Shown here piece after piece: positions 6,915-15,633 of a stretch of DNA of 64,000 bases. The stretch comes from VRUE01 sp963742535 (GTDB taxonomy: Bacteria; Actinomycetota; Thermoleophilia; Solirubrobacterales; 70-9). The stretch spans positions 1,488,001-1,552,000 of the forward strand of contig CAVUMC010000002.1 in NCBI GenBank assembly GCA_963742535.1, read 5' to 3'. The notes under the pieces were generated by a model that ran no database searches, had not been told where the DNA came from, and worked only from the letters and a program-made list of their open reading frames with translations. Positions within the stretch are counted from its first letter, which is position 1. Each line of letters opens with the position of its first letter. A program made the translations under genes and the position numbers.

Positions 6915-8320
6915 GCGCCCCCGGCCTTACGGAAGGGGAGGACGTCTCCACCTTCGGGTGCCTCGGACGGCTTGGTCTCATCAACCGCCGCCTCCTTCGC
7001 TTCGCGTTCGGGGGTGGCGGTTCTCTCTACAACGCCCTGGGAGCCTTTGTCCGTCAGGGCGCTGTAGAGCTCAACCTGGGCCTCGATCGCCTTACCGATG
7101 CGGCGGATGCCCTCGCGGATCTCGTCCTCGTCCCCGGCGGAGAAGTTGAGCCGCATCGAGTTGCGGCCACGACCGTCCACATAGGCGGCCTGGCCCGGGA
7201 CGAAGGCAACGTCCTCACGCAGCGCCCGAGCGAGCAGGTCACTGGTGTCGATGTAGGGGGGGAGGGTGGCCCAGATGAAGAGTCCTCCTTCCGGTTCCGT
7301 CCAGCTCGCTTGCGTCGGAAAGTAGCGACCCAGCGCCTCGACCATCGCATCCCTGCGGCTCTGGTAGATCTCCGCGAGGCTCGAGATGTACTCCCGCCAG
7401 CGACCTTCGGCGAAGTACTCGCGGACGAAGTACTGGGTCAGGGTCGAGGTGCAGAGGTCAGACGCCTGCTTGCCCAGCACCACCTTCTCCATCACCGGCG
7501 GCGGCGTGACCGCCCAGCCCAGGCGGATTCCCGGCGAGAGGATCTTCGAGAAGGTGCCGATGTAGAGGACGAAGTCGCCACCGTCGAGTTGGTAGAGCGG
7601 TGGCAGCGCCTCGCCGCCGAAGCGGAGCAGCCCGTAGGGGTTGTCCTCGACGATCAGCAGCTCACGCTTGCGGGCAAGCTCGACCAGCCGCCGCCGCCGC
7701 TCCAGTGACATCGTCACGCCGGCGGGGTTCTGGAAGGTCGGCACCGAGTAGATGAACTTAGGCCGTCGCCCTTCGATATCGAGTCGCTCCAGCGTGTCTT
7801 CGAGTTCGGAGATCCGCATTCCTTCGGCGTCGCATTCGATCTGGATCGTCTCGGCCTGGTAGCTGCAAAAGACCGGGATCGCTCCGGGGTAGGTCGGCGC
7901 CTCGCAGATCACCGCGTCACCTGGGTCAACCAATGCCTTGCAGATCAGGTCGATCGCCTGTTGGCCGCCGGTGGTGACGATGACGTCGTCGGGGTCGGGA
8001 AGCATCCCCTCGGCTCCCATCACCTCGACGATGCAATCGACGGTCTCCCGAAAACCCTCCGTCGGCCCGTACTGCAGCGCCTCGGCTGCTGACTCTTGCG
8101 CGATGCGCGTCATTTGGGCGGCGAAGGTCTGCGGTGGGAAGGTCGAGGTGTCGGGCAAGCCGCCGGCGAGGGAGATCACCTCGGGGCGCGCCGTGATCGC
8201 CATCAGGTCCCGCATCGCCGAGGAACGCATCACCCTGGTTCGCTCGGCGAAAAGGCTGGCGTAGCGCTCGAGGTCACTGCTGCTCGCGTGCGCACGGCGA
8301 CGGTGGGGCGGTTCGGGCAT
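6911..8320 (-). CDS. PLP-dependent aminotransferase, class I/II (MocR/LysN-like)
   Basis: A fold-type I aminotransferase of 469 residues. The N-terminal core begins with RSSAMRDLMAITARPE and LAGGLPDTSTFP, as in 2-aminoadipate and related aminotransferases. The PLP lysine is in GTFSKILSPGIRLGW, and the carboxylate-binding Arg is near NSMRLNFS. There is no GntR domain, so it is an enzyme rather than a MocR regulator. I chose the ATG at 8320; a longer frame to 8455 adds unrelated residues. An odd tail of about 55 Glu/Ala/Thr-rich residues follows the catalytic domain. The substrate cannot be told from sequence. Confidence 0.85.
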   Translation of the reverse strand: MPEPPHRRRAHASSSDLERYASLFAERTRVMRSSAMRDLMAITARPEVISLAGGLPDTSTFPPQTFAAQMTRIAQESAAEALQYGPTEGFRETVDCIVEVMGAEGMLPDPDDVIVTTGGQQAIDLICKALVDPGDAVICEAPTYPGAIPVFCSYQAETIQIECDAEGMRISELEDTLERLDIEGRRPKFIYSVPTFQNPAGVTMSLERRRRLVELARKRELLIVEDNPYGLLRFGGEALPPLYQLDGGDFVLYIGTFSKILSPGIRLGWAVTPPPVMEKVVLGKQASDLCTSTLTQYFVREYFAEGRWREYISSLAEIYQSRRDAMVEALGRYFPTQASWTEPEGGLFIWATLPPYIDTSDLLARALREDVAFVPGQAAYVDGRGRNSMRLNFSAGDEDEIREGIRRIGKAIEAQVELYSALTDKGSQGVVERTATPEREAKEAAVDETKPSEAPEGGDVLPFRKAGGA

Positions 8321-8362
8321 GGGGGATAGTGTGCCGAATCCGCACCGGCGCGCTGGGGGAGT

Positions 8363-8368
8363 TAGGTT
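8363..8368 (+). promoter_or_regulatory. Candidate -10 box, leaderless gene
   Basis: TAGGTT lies exactly 6 nt before the GTG at 8375, so the transcript would begin at the start codon. The same spacing recurs before several other genes in the window. Confidence 0.45.
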
Positions 8369-8374
8369 TTCGGC

Positions 8375-8809
8375 GTGGGATCTTTCTCCGGAATCTGCCT
8401 CGAGCTCGGACTTGGCCTGGCGATCGGCATGCTCGCCGGCACCACCGGCACGCACGGCTCAGCCCGCGGACGGATGACGATTCTCGCCGGCGTGATCGCG
8501 CTCGTGATCGGCGCTCTGCTCGCCGGCAGCGCTGATGTCAACACCGCCGCCGGGGCGATCTTCTGCCTCGCCGGGGCGATCTTTGCCTGCGTCGTGGTCA
8601 GCGACGTAGTCAGCTCGGCAGGTCGTCGTGAGGGCAGTGGCGCTGGCGCGCTTGGCTTTCTCGTCTCGCTCGCGGCACTCATCGTCGTTGCGATTGCGAT
8701 CCTGATCTCACCGGCGATCCTGCTGATCGTCGCTGCCCTCGCGGGGCTGGGAATCTCCAGGCGTAGACGCGCTCGGCGCAAACACGCCGGGCTTCGCGTC
8801 CTGCGCTAG
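8375..8809 (+). CDS. Small membrane protein, unknown function
   Basis: A 144-residue protein with four predicted membrane helices (about residues 8-22, 36-52, 58-76 and 92-125, the last long enough to be two) and a basic C-terminus (SRRRRARRKHAGLRVLR). I do not recognise a family. The GTG start has no Shine-Dalgarno but has a TAGGTT box 6 nt upstream. It is divergent from the aminotransferase and 42 nt before the phosphodiesterase gene, with which it may be cotranscribed. Confidence 0.65.
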   Translation: MGSFSGICLELGLGLAIGMLAGTTGTHGSARGRMTILAGVIALVIGALLAGSADVNTAAGAIFCLAGAIFACVVVSDVVSSAGRREGSGAGALGFLVSLAALIVVAIAILISPAILLIVAALAGLGISRRRRARRKHAGLRVLR

Positions 8810-8851
8810 ACACATCCCGGGCCGGTGTGCCCGGTTGAGGATGATTGCGCT

Positions 8852-10369
8852 GTGCCTGCCAAGAAGCTGATCCTCTCCTACGTCGACTCGCTCCGCACTG
8901 ACATGCTGGAACGAACCGTCGCTGCCGGCCGAGCGCCGACCTTCGGTGCCCTGATCGAGCGCGGCGTCCTCATTCCCGATTGCGTGTCCAGCTTCCCCTC
9001 GGTCACCCCCGTCGCCAGCGCGGAGATGGTCACTGGTCGCGGCTCCGACGGGCACTGGATCAGCGGCATGAACTGGTACCACCGCTTGGAGCGACGCTAC
9101 GTCGAGTACGGCTCCTCGCTCGAGGCAACTCGCTCCTTCGGCGTTTTCCGCTCGCTCTACGACCTCGTCTACAACATGAACCTGGCGCACCTCAACGCCG
9201 GCATCGAGACACTCTTCGAGCAGCTCGACGACGCCGACCTGCGCACCGCCTGTACGCCATTCCTGATCTACCGCGGTCGCCACCGCCATCCGGTCTCGCT
9301 CGACGGCTTGCTCAAGCGAGCCGTCGACGCCACCCGGCTCAAGTTCCACCACCACACCTGGGGACCGGGTGAGCTCTTCTACGGCGACCTCTACTCGAGC
9401 CGCGAGGTTCCCTGCCGCTCGACTTCGATACCCGGCAATCGGGATGGCTATTCCGCCTGCTGCGCCGCCGAGCTGGCCAAGGCCGACGGCTTCGACTTCC
9501 TGCTCTTCTCGCTGCCCGACAACGACAACTACTCGCACCGCTTCGGCCCCGAGGCGAGCGAGGAGTCGATCGCCAAGGCCGATCACTGCTTCGGCAAACT
9601 GGTTGACGCTTGCGGGGGTCTCGACTCATTCCTCGATGACCACGCCGTCATCCTCGTCGCCGACCACGCGCAGACAGACGTCCACCGCGGCCTGCCACTC
9701 GCCGAGCTGCTCGGCCGCGAGTGGTCAGTACTGCAGCCGTCGGAGTCGCGTTCGGCGCCGCCGGCGCAGCTCGCCGTTAGCCCGACGGGCCGCGCCGCGC
9801 ACATCTACCTGCTCGATGGCGGGGGGGAGGCCCCTGACCCGCGGAAGGTGCGGGAGGCCCTGGGGGTGATCGAGGGAGTCGACTTGGTTTGCCACCTCGA
9901 AGCAGCAGATGGCGAGCCACTCGTGCGAGCCGAGCCGGGGCCGCCCCGCGGGGAAGTCACCGCGGTGGTCGAACGCGGCGACGAGCGACTGCGCTTCCGC
10001 CCCGGTGGGCAGCACGCTGACCTGCGCGGCGGCAGCTGGTGGGTCGACGGCGATCTCGACGTGCTCGAGGCGACCGTTGAGGATGGTCGCCTGCGCAGTG
10101 AGGCCTATCCTGACCCCCTCGCCCGCGTTTGGGCGGCGCTCAGCGGACCGCACGCCGGCGACTTCATTCTCTCCCTGCAGACTGGCTTCGAGGCGCTCGA
10201 CTGGGGAGGGGTCAGCCACGCCGGGGGCGGCAGCCACGGCTCGCTGCACGCGGGTGACTCGCTCGGCCCTCTGCTCTTTGTCGGCTGCGGTCCTTCGTCG
10301 GCGAGCGAGCAGGAGCAGTGGACGCTCAGCGACGTCGCACCCGCGGTGCGCCAGCACTTCGGCCTATGA
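8852..10369 (+). CDS. Alkaline phosphatase superfamily phosphodiesterase
   Basis: About 505 residues of the type I phosphodiesterase / nucleotide pyrophosphatase family. Metal and nucleophile motifs are readable: SYVDSLRTDML (first metal Asp), SSFPSVTPVASAEMVTG (the Thr is the likely nucleophile), LPDNDNYSHRFGPEA, LVADHAQTDV (second metal site) and GGSHGSLHAG near the C-terminus. No signal peptide is seen. The GTG at 8852 was chosen over an earlier one at 8825, although neither has a strong ribosome site. The substrate is unknown; the stop overlaps the next gene (ATGA), a GT87-like membrane protein, so they probably work on the same lipid- or sugar-phosphate. Confidence 0.8.
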   Translation: MPAKKLILSYVDSLRTDMLERTVAAGRAPTFGALIERGVLIPDCVSSFPSVTPVASAEMVTGRGSDGHWISGMNWYHRLERRYVEYGSSLEATRSFGVFRSLYDLVYNMNLAHLNAGIETLFEQLDDADLRTACTPFLIYRGRHRHPVSLDGLLKRAVDATRLKFHHHTWGPGELFYGDLYSSREVPCRSTSIPGNRDGYSACCAAELAKADGFDFLLFSLPDNDNYSHRFGPEASEESIAKADHCFGKLVDACGGLDSFLDDHAVILVADHAQTDVHRGLPLAELLGREWSVLQPSESRSAPPAQLAVSPTGRAAHIYLLDGGGEAPDPRKVREALGVIEGVDLVCHLEAADGEPLVRAEPGPPRGEVTAVVERGDERLRFRPGGQHADLRGGSWWVDGDLDVLEATVEDGRLRSEAYPDPLARVWAALSGPHAGDFILSLQTGFEALDWGGVSHAGGGSHGSLHAGDSLGPLLFVGCGPSSASEQEQWTLSDVAPAVRQHFGL

Positions 10370-11958
10370 GGTGGCTCGCCGCGGCGCTGACAGCCGCGGC
10401 GCTGCTCCTGCCCGCGAGCGCTTTCGCCTCCCCGCCGCCGGTTACCGCGGCGGAAGCCTCGGCGGTTGCCGCTCACGACCCGAAGGTGGTCAAGGAGCGG
10501 CTGGAGAACGGCGAGCTCGGCCACACGGTCAACAAGGTCGACGGCAAGTGGGAGGTCGCCTACTTCGCCGACGAAAAGGAGGTGGCGCTGGTCATCGTCG
10601 ATCCGTCGACCGGCCTCGTGCGCGAGTCCTGGACGGGCTATCAAGTTGCCTGGAAGATGGCGCGCGGCTACTCCGGTGCCTTCGGTCACAAGCTCAACGC
10701 GCCCTACGTCTTCCTGCCGCTCTGCGCGATCTTCCTGTTCGGCCTGATCGACTGGCGTCGCCTGCGCCGTGTCGCCAACCTTGACCTGCTGGTCCTGCTC
10801 GGCTTCGGCATCTCCAACTTTTTCTTCAACCGCGCAGAAATCGGCGTTTCGGTGCCGCTGCAGTACGTACCGCTGGTCTACCTTTTCTCCCGCGCTCTCT
10901 GGATTGGGCTGCGAGGCGGGGGAGAGGGCATCAGGCCGCGTTGGCCCGCAGCCTGGCTCCTGATCGCGGCGCTCTTCCTGCTCGGCTTCCGGGTCGGGCT
11001 CAACATGACCGACTCAGGCGTGATCGACGTTGGCTACGCCAGCGAGGTCGGCGCCAGCCGCATCGTCCACGGCGAACCGATCTATGACAACTTCCCCGAG
11101 GACGTCTCCCAGGGCGACACCTACGGCCCGTTCAACTACCTCGCCTACGTTCCCTTCGAGCGCATCTGGCCCTGGTCGGGAAGCTGGAACGACCTCCCCG
11201 CCGCCCACGGTGCCGCCGTCTTCTTCGACCTCGCCACCTTTGCCCTGCTGATCTTCCTCGGCCGCCGCATCCGCCCCGGCCCCGCTGGCAACAAGCTCGC
11301 CGCAACCCTCGCCTTCGCCTGGGCCGCCTACCCCTACACGGCTTACACCCTGCTCTCCAACTCCAACGACACCTTGGTTGCGATGTTCCTAGTCGCCACC
11401 CTCCTAGCCCTAGCTCGACCTGCGGCCCGCGGTGTCATGGCCGCGCTCGCAACCCTCACCAAGTTCGCCCCCGCCGTCCTTCTGCCGATGCTGGCGACGT
11501 ACGGAGAGAAGAAGCGCCGCTTCGCCACAGCGTTCGCCCTGACGGCTGGCGCCCTCCTCCTTTGGCCCGCAATCAATCCGGGCCTCCCAACCGTCTACGA
11601 CCGCACCCTCGCCTACCAGTCCGACCGCACCTCCCCCTTCAGCATCTGGGGCCAACTCCCCTCCCTAGAACCCCTCCGCATCGCCCTCCTAATAGGAGTC
11701 GCCGCCCTAGCCATCGCATTCGCGTTCTGGCCCAAAGACAAGAAGCTCTTCCAGGTGGCTGCCTTGGGGGCCGCCCTCCTAATCGGCGTCCAACTAACCA
11801 TGCACCACTGGTTCTACCTCTACATCGTCTGGTTCCTACCCCTACTCCTCGTAGCGATGTCCGTCCCTGAGAGAGGTGCCGGTGCACCCCCGAACGGCTT
11901 GTACTTTTTCGGCAATTCCCAGCGGCGACAGCAATCGCCTCTTCACCGAAAAAGTTGA
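10366..11958 (+). CDS. GT87/DUF2029-like membrane glycosyltransferase with N-terminal soluble domain
   Basis: A 530-residue protein. The signal peptide MRWLAAALTAAALLLP ends near ASAFA; then comes a small exported domain of about 80 residues with PepSY-like character (VNKVDGKWEVAYFADEKE...VDPSTGLVRE), then about ten membrane helices with the TLLSNSNDT and LTKFAPAVLLP segments typical of polyprenol-phosphate-sugar-dependent mannosyltransferase-like proteins. The start overlaps the stop of the phosphodiesterase. The last ~28 codons (from PERGAGAPP on) and the TGA stop come from palindromic element B, so the native C-terminus was probably altered by it. The donor and acceptor are unknown. Confidence 0.75.
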   Translation: MRWLAAALTAAALLLPASAFASPPPVTAAEASAVAAHDPKVVKERLENGELGHTVNKVDGKWEVAYFADEKEVALVIVDPSTGLVRESWTGYQVAWKMARGYSGAFGHKLNAPYVFLPLCAIFLFGLIDWRRLRRVANLDLLVLLGFGISNFFFNRAEIGVSVPLQYVPLVYLFSRALWIGLRGGGEGIRPRWPAAWLLIAALFLLGFRVGLNMTDSGVIDVGYASEVGASRIVHGEPIYDNFPEDVSQGDTYGPFNYLAYVPFERIWPWSGSWNDLPAAHGAAVFFDLATFALLIFLGRRIRPGPAGNKLAATLAFAWAAYPYTAYTLLSNSNDTLVAMFLVATLLALARPAARGVMAALATLTKFAPAVLLPMLATYGEKKRRFATAFALTAGALLLWPAINPGLPTVYDRTLAYQSDRTSPFSIWGQLPSLEPLRIALLIGVAALAIAFAFWPKDKKLFQVAALGAALLIGVQLTMHHWFYLYIVWFLPLLLVAMSVPERGAGAPPNGLYFFGNSQRRQQSPLHRKS

Positions 11959-11981
11959 GCGAGGGGGTGTACCGGCACCTC
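11873..11981 (+). repeat. Palindromic element copy B (core forward)
   Basis: Arms 11874-11891 (AGGTGCCGGTGCACCCCC) and 11963-11980 (GGGGGTGTACCGGCACCT) pair with one G opposite T, plus one outer G-C pair, around a 71-nt core. The core reads GGCTTGTACTTTTTCGG near the left and CACCGAAAAAGTTGAGC near the right. It overlaps the 3' end of the GT87-like gene and ends 17 nt before the YmdB-like gene's stop. Confidence 0.85.
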
Positions 11982-11997
11982 CCCCGGCAACGAACTC

Positions 11998-12774
11998 CTA
12001 CGAAGCAGGCGCCGGAACCATCACCGGCGTAATCGAATCAGCGAGCCCAGCGTCGTTGACGTCGACCACCGCCCCCATCACCCAAACGTCCTCTTCAGCC
12101 GTCTCAAACTTAACCGGCATCTGGGTAATCATCGACTCGAGGATGATCTCGGGTTTCACCCCGAGCACGCTGGTCCTTGACCCGGTCATCCCCACGTCGG
12201 AGATGAAAGCGGTCCCCTGCGGCAGCACCCGCGCGTCAGCGGTCGGCACGTGGGTGTGAGTGCCGAGCACCCCGGCGACCCGGCCGTCGAGGTGCCAGCC
12301 CATTGCCACCTTCTCGCTGGTCACCTCGGCGTGGAAGTCGACGATGACGAGGTCGCACTCGATTTTCTCGAGGATGTTGTCGACCTCGTGGAACGGTGAG
12401 CGCGCAACGCGCAGCCCGACCGCGCCGCTGAGGTTGATCACCCCCGCCCGCCGCCCGCCGATCTCGACCACGGTGTAGCCGCGGCCGGGGTTGGCATAGG
12501 GGTAGTTGGCCGGCCGGATCACCCGTTCGCTGCGGTTGAGGTAGCTGTAGACGCTGCGATGGCGATAGACGTGGTTGCCGGTGGTGATCACGTCGGCACC
12601 GGCATCGAACAGCGCCGCCGCGGTCTTCTCGGTAATGCCGATGCCGCCGGCGGAGTTCTCGCCGTTGACGACGACCATCTCCGGGGCGTAGCGCTCGCGC
12701 AGCTCGGGCATCGCGGCGGCCAGCCCCCGCCGCCCGGGGCCGCCAACTACGTCGCCGATGAAGAGCACCTTCAT
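11998..12774 (-). CDS. YmdB-like metallophosphoesterase
   Basis: A 258-residue metallophosphoesterase of the TIGR00282/YmdB family; the Bacillus member hydrolyses cyclic mononucleotides such as 2',3'-cAMP. All metal motifs are visible: FIGDVVGGPGR, VVNGENSAGGIGI, VITTGNHVYRHRS, VDFHAEVTSEK and GTHTHVPTADARVLP. The ATG at 12774 has a TAGGGT box 9 nt upstream (12784-12789 on the minus strand). It is a single-gene unit, convergent with the membrane glycosyltransferase and divergent from the next gene. Confidence 0.92.
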   Translation of the reverse strand: MKVLFIGDVVGGPGRRGLAAAMPELRERYAPEMVVVNGENSAGGIGITEKTAAALFDAGADVITTGNHVYRHRSVYSYLNRSERVIRPANYPYANPGRGYTVVEIGGRRAGVINLSGAVGLRVARSPFHEVDNILEKIECDLVIVDFHAEVTSEKVAMGWHLDGRVAGVLGTHTHVPTADARVLPQGTAFISDVGMTGSRTSVLGVKPEIILESMITQMPVKFETAEEDVWVMGAVVDVNDAGLADSITPVMVPAPAS

Positions 12775-12808
12775 GGTCGCTTGACCCTATCCGCGAAATT
12801 GCGAAAGG

Positions 12809-13507
12809 GTGTCGAGAGTGAATGAGCGAAGCGATGTCGTCGCGCGCGCCCTGGGCTATCCGTACGAGGCTCCGTGGGAACCCTTCGTCCAGCTCAGGCA
12901 CGAGACCCTCGCTGCGGACGAGATCGAGATCGACCGCGACGAGCGCACCGCGATGCTCGCCTACGGCTCCAACGCGGCTCCAGAGGTGCTGGCCCGCAAG
13001 CTGGCCCTGAGCGACCAGCCCGTACTCGTCCTGCCCGCCTGGCTGGACGACTTCGACGTCGTCTACTCCGCTCACATTTCCCCCTACGGTGCCGTGCCCG
13101 CCACCTTGCAGCGCAGTCCCGGCACGCGGGTGCGGGTCCACCTCGTCTACATGACCGACGCCCAGGTTGGGCTTGTCTCGGCAACAGAGCCCAACTACGA
13201 GTCGGCGCTGATCGAGGGCGCCGTTTGCCAGCTTGACGACGGCGAGACGGTTGTCAGCCCGGCGGCTTATCTCAGCCGCCACGGCTGCCTGCTCGAAGCG
13301 GAGACCGAGATCGCGCTGGCAGCGGTGCAGGCAAGCGGCCGTTCCTTCCCGGCGCTCAGCGAGGGCGAGGTGCTGGAGCGACTGCGCGCCCGCTTCTGCC
13401 CAGCCGAGAGTCTCGAGACCTTCGTTCTCACGAACGTCACTGATCCCGCCCTCTCCCAGCGCCACTCCGAGCAGCTGCCGCGCCGACCCCTGTTCAGACC
13501 GCGCTGA
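12809..13507 (+). CDS. Hypothetical protein with YGSN motif
   Basis: A 232-residue soluble protein that I cannot place firmly. AMLAYGSNAAPEVLARKL (about residues 48-65) resembles the YGSN glycine loop of gamma-glutamylcyclotransferase-like proteins, but the remainder is not clearly that fold. There are no membrane segments. The start may be GTG 12809 or GTG 12818. It overlaps the 3' end of the convergent ABC permease gene by 14 nt. Confidence 0.6.
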   Translation: MSRVNERSDVVARALGYPYEAPWEPFVQLRHETLAADEIEIDRDERTAMLAYGSNAAPEVLARKLALSDQPVLVLPAWLDDFDVVYSAHISPYGAVPATLQRSPGTRVRVHLVYMTDAQVGLVSATEPNYESALIEGAVCQLDDGETVVSPAAYLSRHGCLLEAETEIALAAVQASGRSFPALSEGEVLERLRARFCPAESLETFVLTNVTDPALSQRHSEQLPRRPLFRPR

Positions 13508-14846
13508 AGCGACGCAGGGCGAAGCGGGCCAGCAGCCCGTAGGCGACGATCAGGGCGGTGAGGTGGAGGAGGGCGGCGCCGAGGTCTGGCCCGCCCGGGT
13601 CGAGCGCCCCGGTCATCGCTTGCAGCGTCGGCTTGAAGGGGAAGAGCGCAGTGACCACGTCGAGCACACCGTCGAGCGCCGGCCCGACGGTCCCGGCGGG
13701 GATCAGCGAAAGGAAGGCGATTGGCAGCGTCACCATGAAGGCCAGCAGCGACACGGCCCGCACCTCGCGCGCCGCAGCCCCAAGCGCCGCCCCCGCCGCC
13801 CCCAAGCCCGCCGCCCCGACGACGATCGCCAGCAGCCAGAGGCCGAAGCGGTCCCAGTGCAGGGGGACAAAGAGCGCCAGTCCGGCCAGCATCAGCAGCG
13901 TCACCACCAAGCCGACCCCGACCCCGAGCAGGACCTTCTCGGTCAGCAGCGCCGATGGCGAGACCAATCCCCGAGTGAGGCGCGGGAAGGCGTTCTCCTC
14001 GCGCTCCAACGCCAACGACCCGGCAACCAGCAAGACCGTGACGAAGGCGAGGGTGAAGGTGGCGGCAACGGCGATCGCGAAGACTTCGAGCGGGGGAGAG
14101 GAACCGCTGACGACTTCCTTATTGAGCGCGATCGGCTGGCTCAGGCGGGTGAGCAGGGTCCCCGCCGTGCCGAGGTTGCTGCGGGTGAGGGTGGTGAAGC
14201 GCAGGACTTCGTCGAGCGATTTGCGCAGCGGCCCAGGCGGCATCGTCGCTCGCACGGCGTGGAGGATGCGCGCGGTGTCGCCGAGGCCGAGGATCCTGAT
14301 CGCCTGACCGAGCACGGAGAACTGACCGCCGTCGATGACGAGGCCGACGAATTTGCCCCCTTCGCTCGCGATTCGACGGGCAATCACCAGGTTGGCCTGG
14401 GTCAGCAGCGAGTTGATCCGGTCGTTGACCAACCGTGCCTTGACCGGGTCTTCTTCGTTGACGATCACCTCGACTTCCGGCGTGCTCGGAACCGGAGTCG
14501 AGAGCGAGTTGATCCGGTCGACGAGATCGGCCGGCAGGATCAGGGCTGCGAGGACGTCTCCCGAGCTGACCTCGTCGCGGGCTTCGGCGCGGTCCTTGAC
14601 GTGGACGCATTCGACCCGCTTGCAGATGCGATCGCCGACGCCGATCTTCGGCAGTTCCTTTTCACCAACGCTTACCCGGGCATCGGTTGGCACTTCATTG
14701 AGGAAGGCAACCCGGGGCTTGTCGGGCGAGCGCGAAATCGCGAAGCCAACGAGGACGGCGATCAGAATCGGATAGGCAACCAGGAGCACCGCCTGCAGCG
14801 GCGAGCGCCGCAGCACCTGCAGGTCCTTGAGCAGCAGCCAGCGCAT
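13494..14846 (-). CDS. ABC transporter permease (ABC-2 type)
   Basis: A 450-residue permease: one N-terminal helix (about residues 18-36), a large extracytoplasmic domain (about 40-240) and five to six C-terminal helices with the LALEREENAFPRLTRG cytoplasmic segment typical of ABC-2 exporters. The family usually moves drugs, lipids or polysaccharides outwards. It begins 3 nt after the ATPase gene, so the pair form one exporter. It converges with the gene at 12809. Confidence 0.85.
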   Translation of the reverse strand: MRWLLLKDLQVLRRSPLQAVLLVAYPILIAVLVGFAISRSPDKPRVAFLNEVPTDARVSVGEKELPKIGVGDRICKRVECVHVKDRAEARDEVSSGDVLAALILPADLVDRINSLSTPVPSTPEVEVIVNEEDPVKARLVNDRINSLLTQANLVIARRIASEGGKFVGLVIDGGQFSVLGQAIRILGLGDTARILHAVRATMPPGPLRKSLDEVLRFTTLTRSNLGTAGTLLTRLSQPIALNKEVVSGSSPPLEVFAIAVAATFTLAFVTVLLVAGSLALEREENAFPRLTRGLVSPSALLTEKVLLGVGVGLVVTLLMLAGLALFVPLHWDRFGLWLLAIVVGAAGLGAAGAALGAAAREVRAVSLLAFMVTLPIAFLSLIPAGTVGPALDGVLDVVTALFPFKPTLQAMTGALDPGGPDLGAALLHLTALIVAYGLLARFALRRFSAV

Positions 14847-14849
14847 CGG

Positions 14850-15557
14850 TCAGTGCCCCCGGTGGTGGAGGAAGGCAACGAAGGCGGTCTCGAAGTCCTG
14901 CTCGGCCGCCTCCGGCGCCTCTTGCCGAACCGCCGCTCGCAGCTCATCGGCCGCGCCGTCGAAGAGGGCCTCGCCGTCGGCGAGCACAAACAGGCGCTGG
15001 CCGTAGCGCTCCGCCTCCTGGATGTCGTGAGTGGAAAAGACGACGGTCGTCCCCCGCTCGACCGCGAGCGCAACGACGAACTCCCAGAGCCGCGCCCGTT
15101 GACGCGGGTCGAGGCCGACGCTGGGCTCGTCGAGCAGCAGCACCGCCGGTCGCGCCAGCAGCCCGATAGCGATGTTGATCCGCTGCTGGTTGCCGCCCGA
15201 GAGCCGCGCGACGATCTCTTCCCGGCGCTCGCCCAGTCCGGTCAGCTCCAGCATCTCCTCGCTCGAGCCCCGCGGATCCTCGTGCTTCTCCAGCCGCGCG
15301 AACAGCAGCAGGTTCTCTTCCACCGTCAGGCGCCGGTAGAGCGCCGCCTGCTGCGGCACCCAGCCGACCTCCCCTTGCGGCACTTTGACCTCGCCGCCGT
15401 CGGGCTTGGCAATCCCCGCCAGAATCGAGAGCAGCGTCGTCTTCCCGGCCCCGTTTGGGCCGATGATCGCCACCAGCTCCCCGGCCGCCGCGCTCAGGTC
15501 GACCCCCCGCAACGCTTCCCGGTCCCCGTAGCGCTTGACCAATCCCCGCGCCTCCAT
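14850..15557 (-). CDS. ABC transporter ATP-binding protein
   Basis: A 235-residue ATPase with Walker A GPNGAGKTTLL (about residues 34-44), signature LSGGNQQR, Walker B AVLLLDEPSVGLD and the H-loop STHDIQEAE. It powers the adjacent permease. A TAGCTT hexamer lies 7 nt before the ATG, consistent with a leaderless start. Closest in type to CcmA/NatA-like ATPases of two-gene exporters; the substrate is unknown. Confidence 0.9.
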   Translation of the reverse strand: MEARGLVKRYGDREALRGVDLSAAAGELVAIIGPNGAGKTTLLSILAGIAKPDGGEVKVPQGEVGWVPQQAALYRRLTVEENLLLFARLEKHEDPRGSSEEMLELTGLGERREEIVARLSGGNQQRINIAIGLLARPAVLLLDEPSVGLDPRQRARLWEFVVALAVERGTTVVFSTHDIQEAERYGQRLFVLADGEALFDGAADELRAAVRQEAPEAAEQDFETAFVAFLHHRGH

Positions 15558-15633
15558 GCGGCGAAAGCTAACCGCAGCAACTCGTTGGGGGTGTTGTCTG
15601 CGGCTTGTGCTCCTCCCCTAAACTCGCGGAAGC

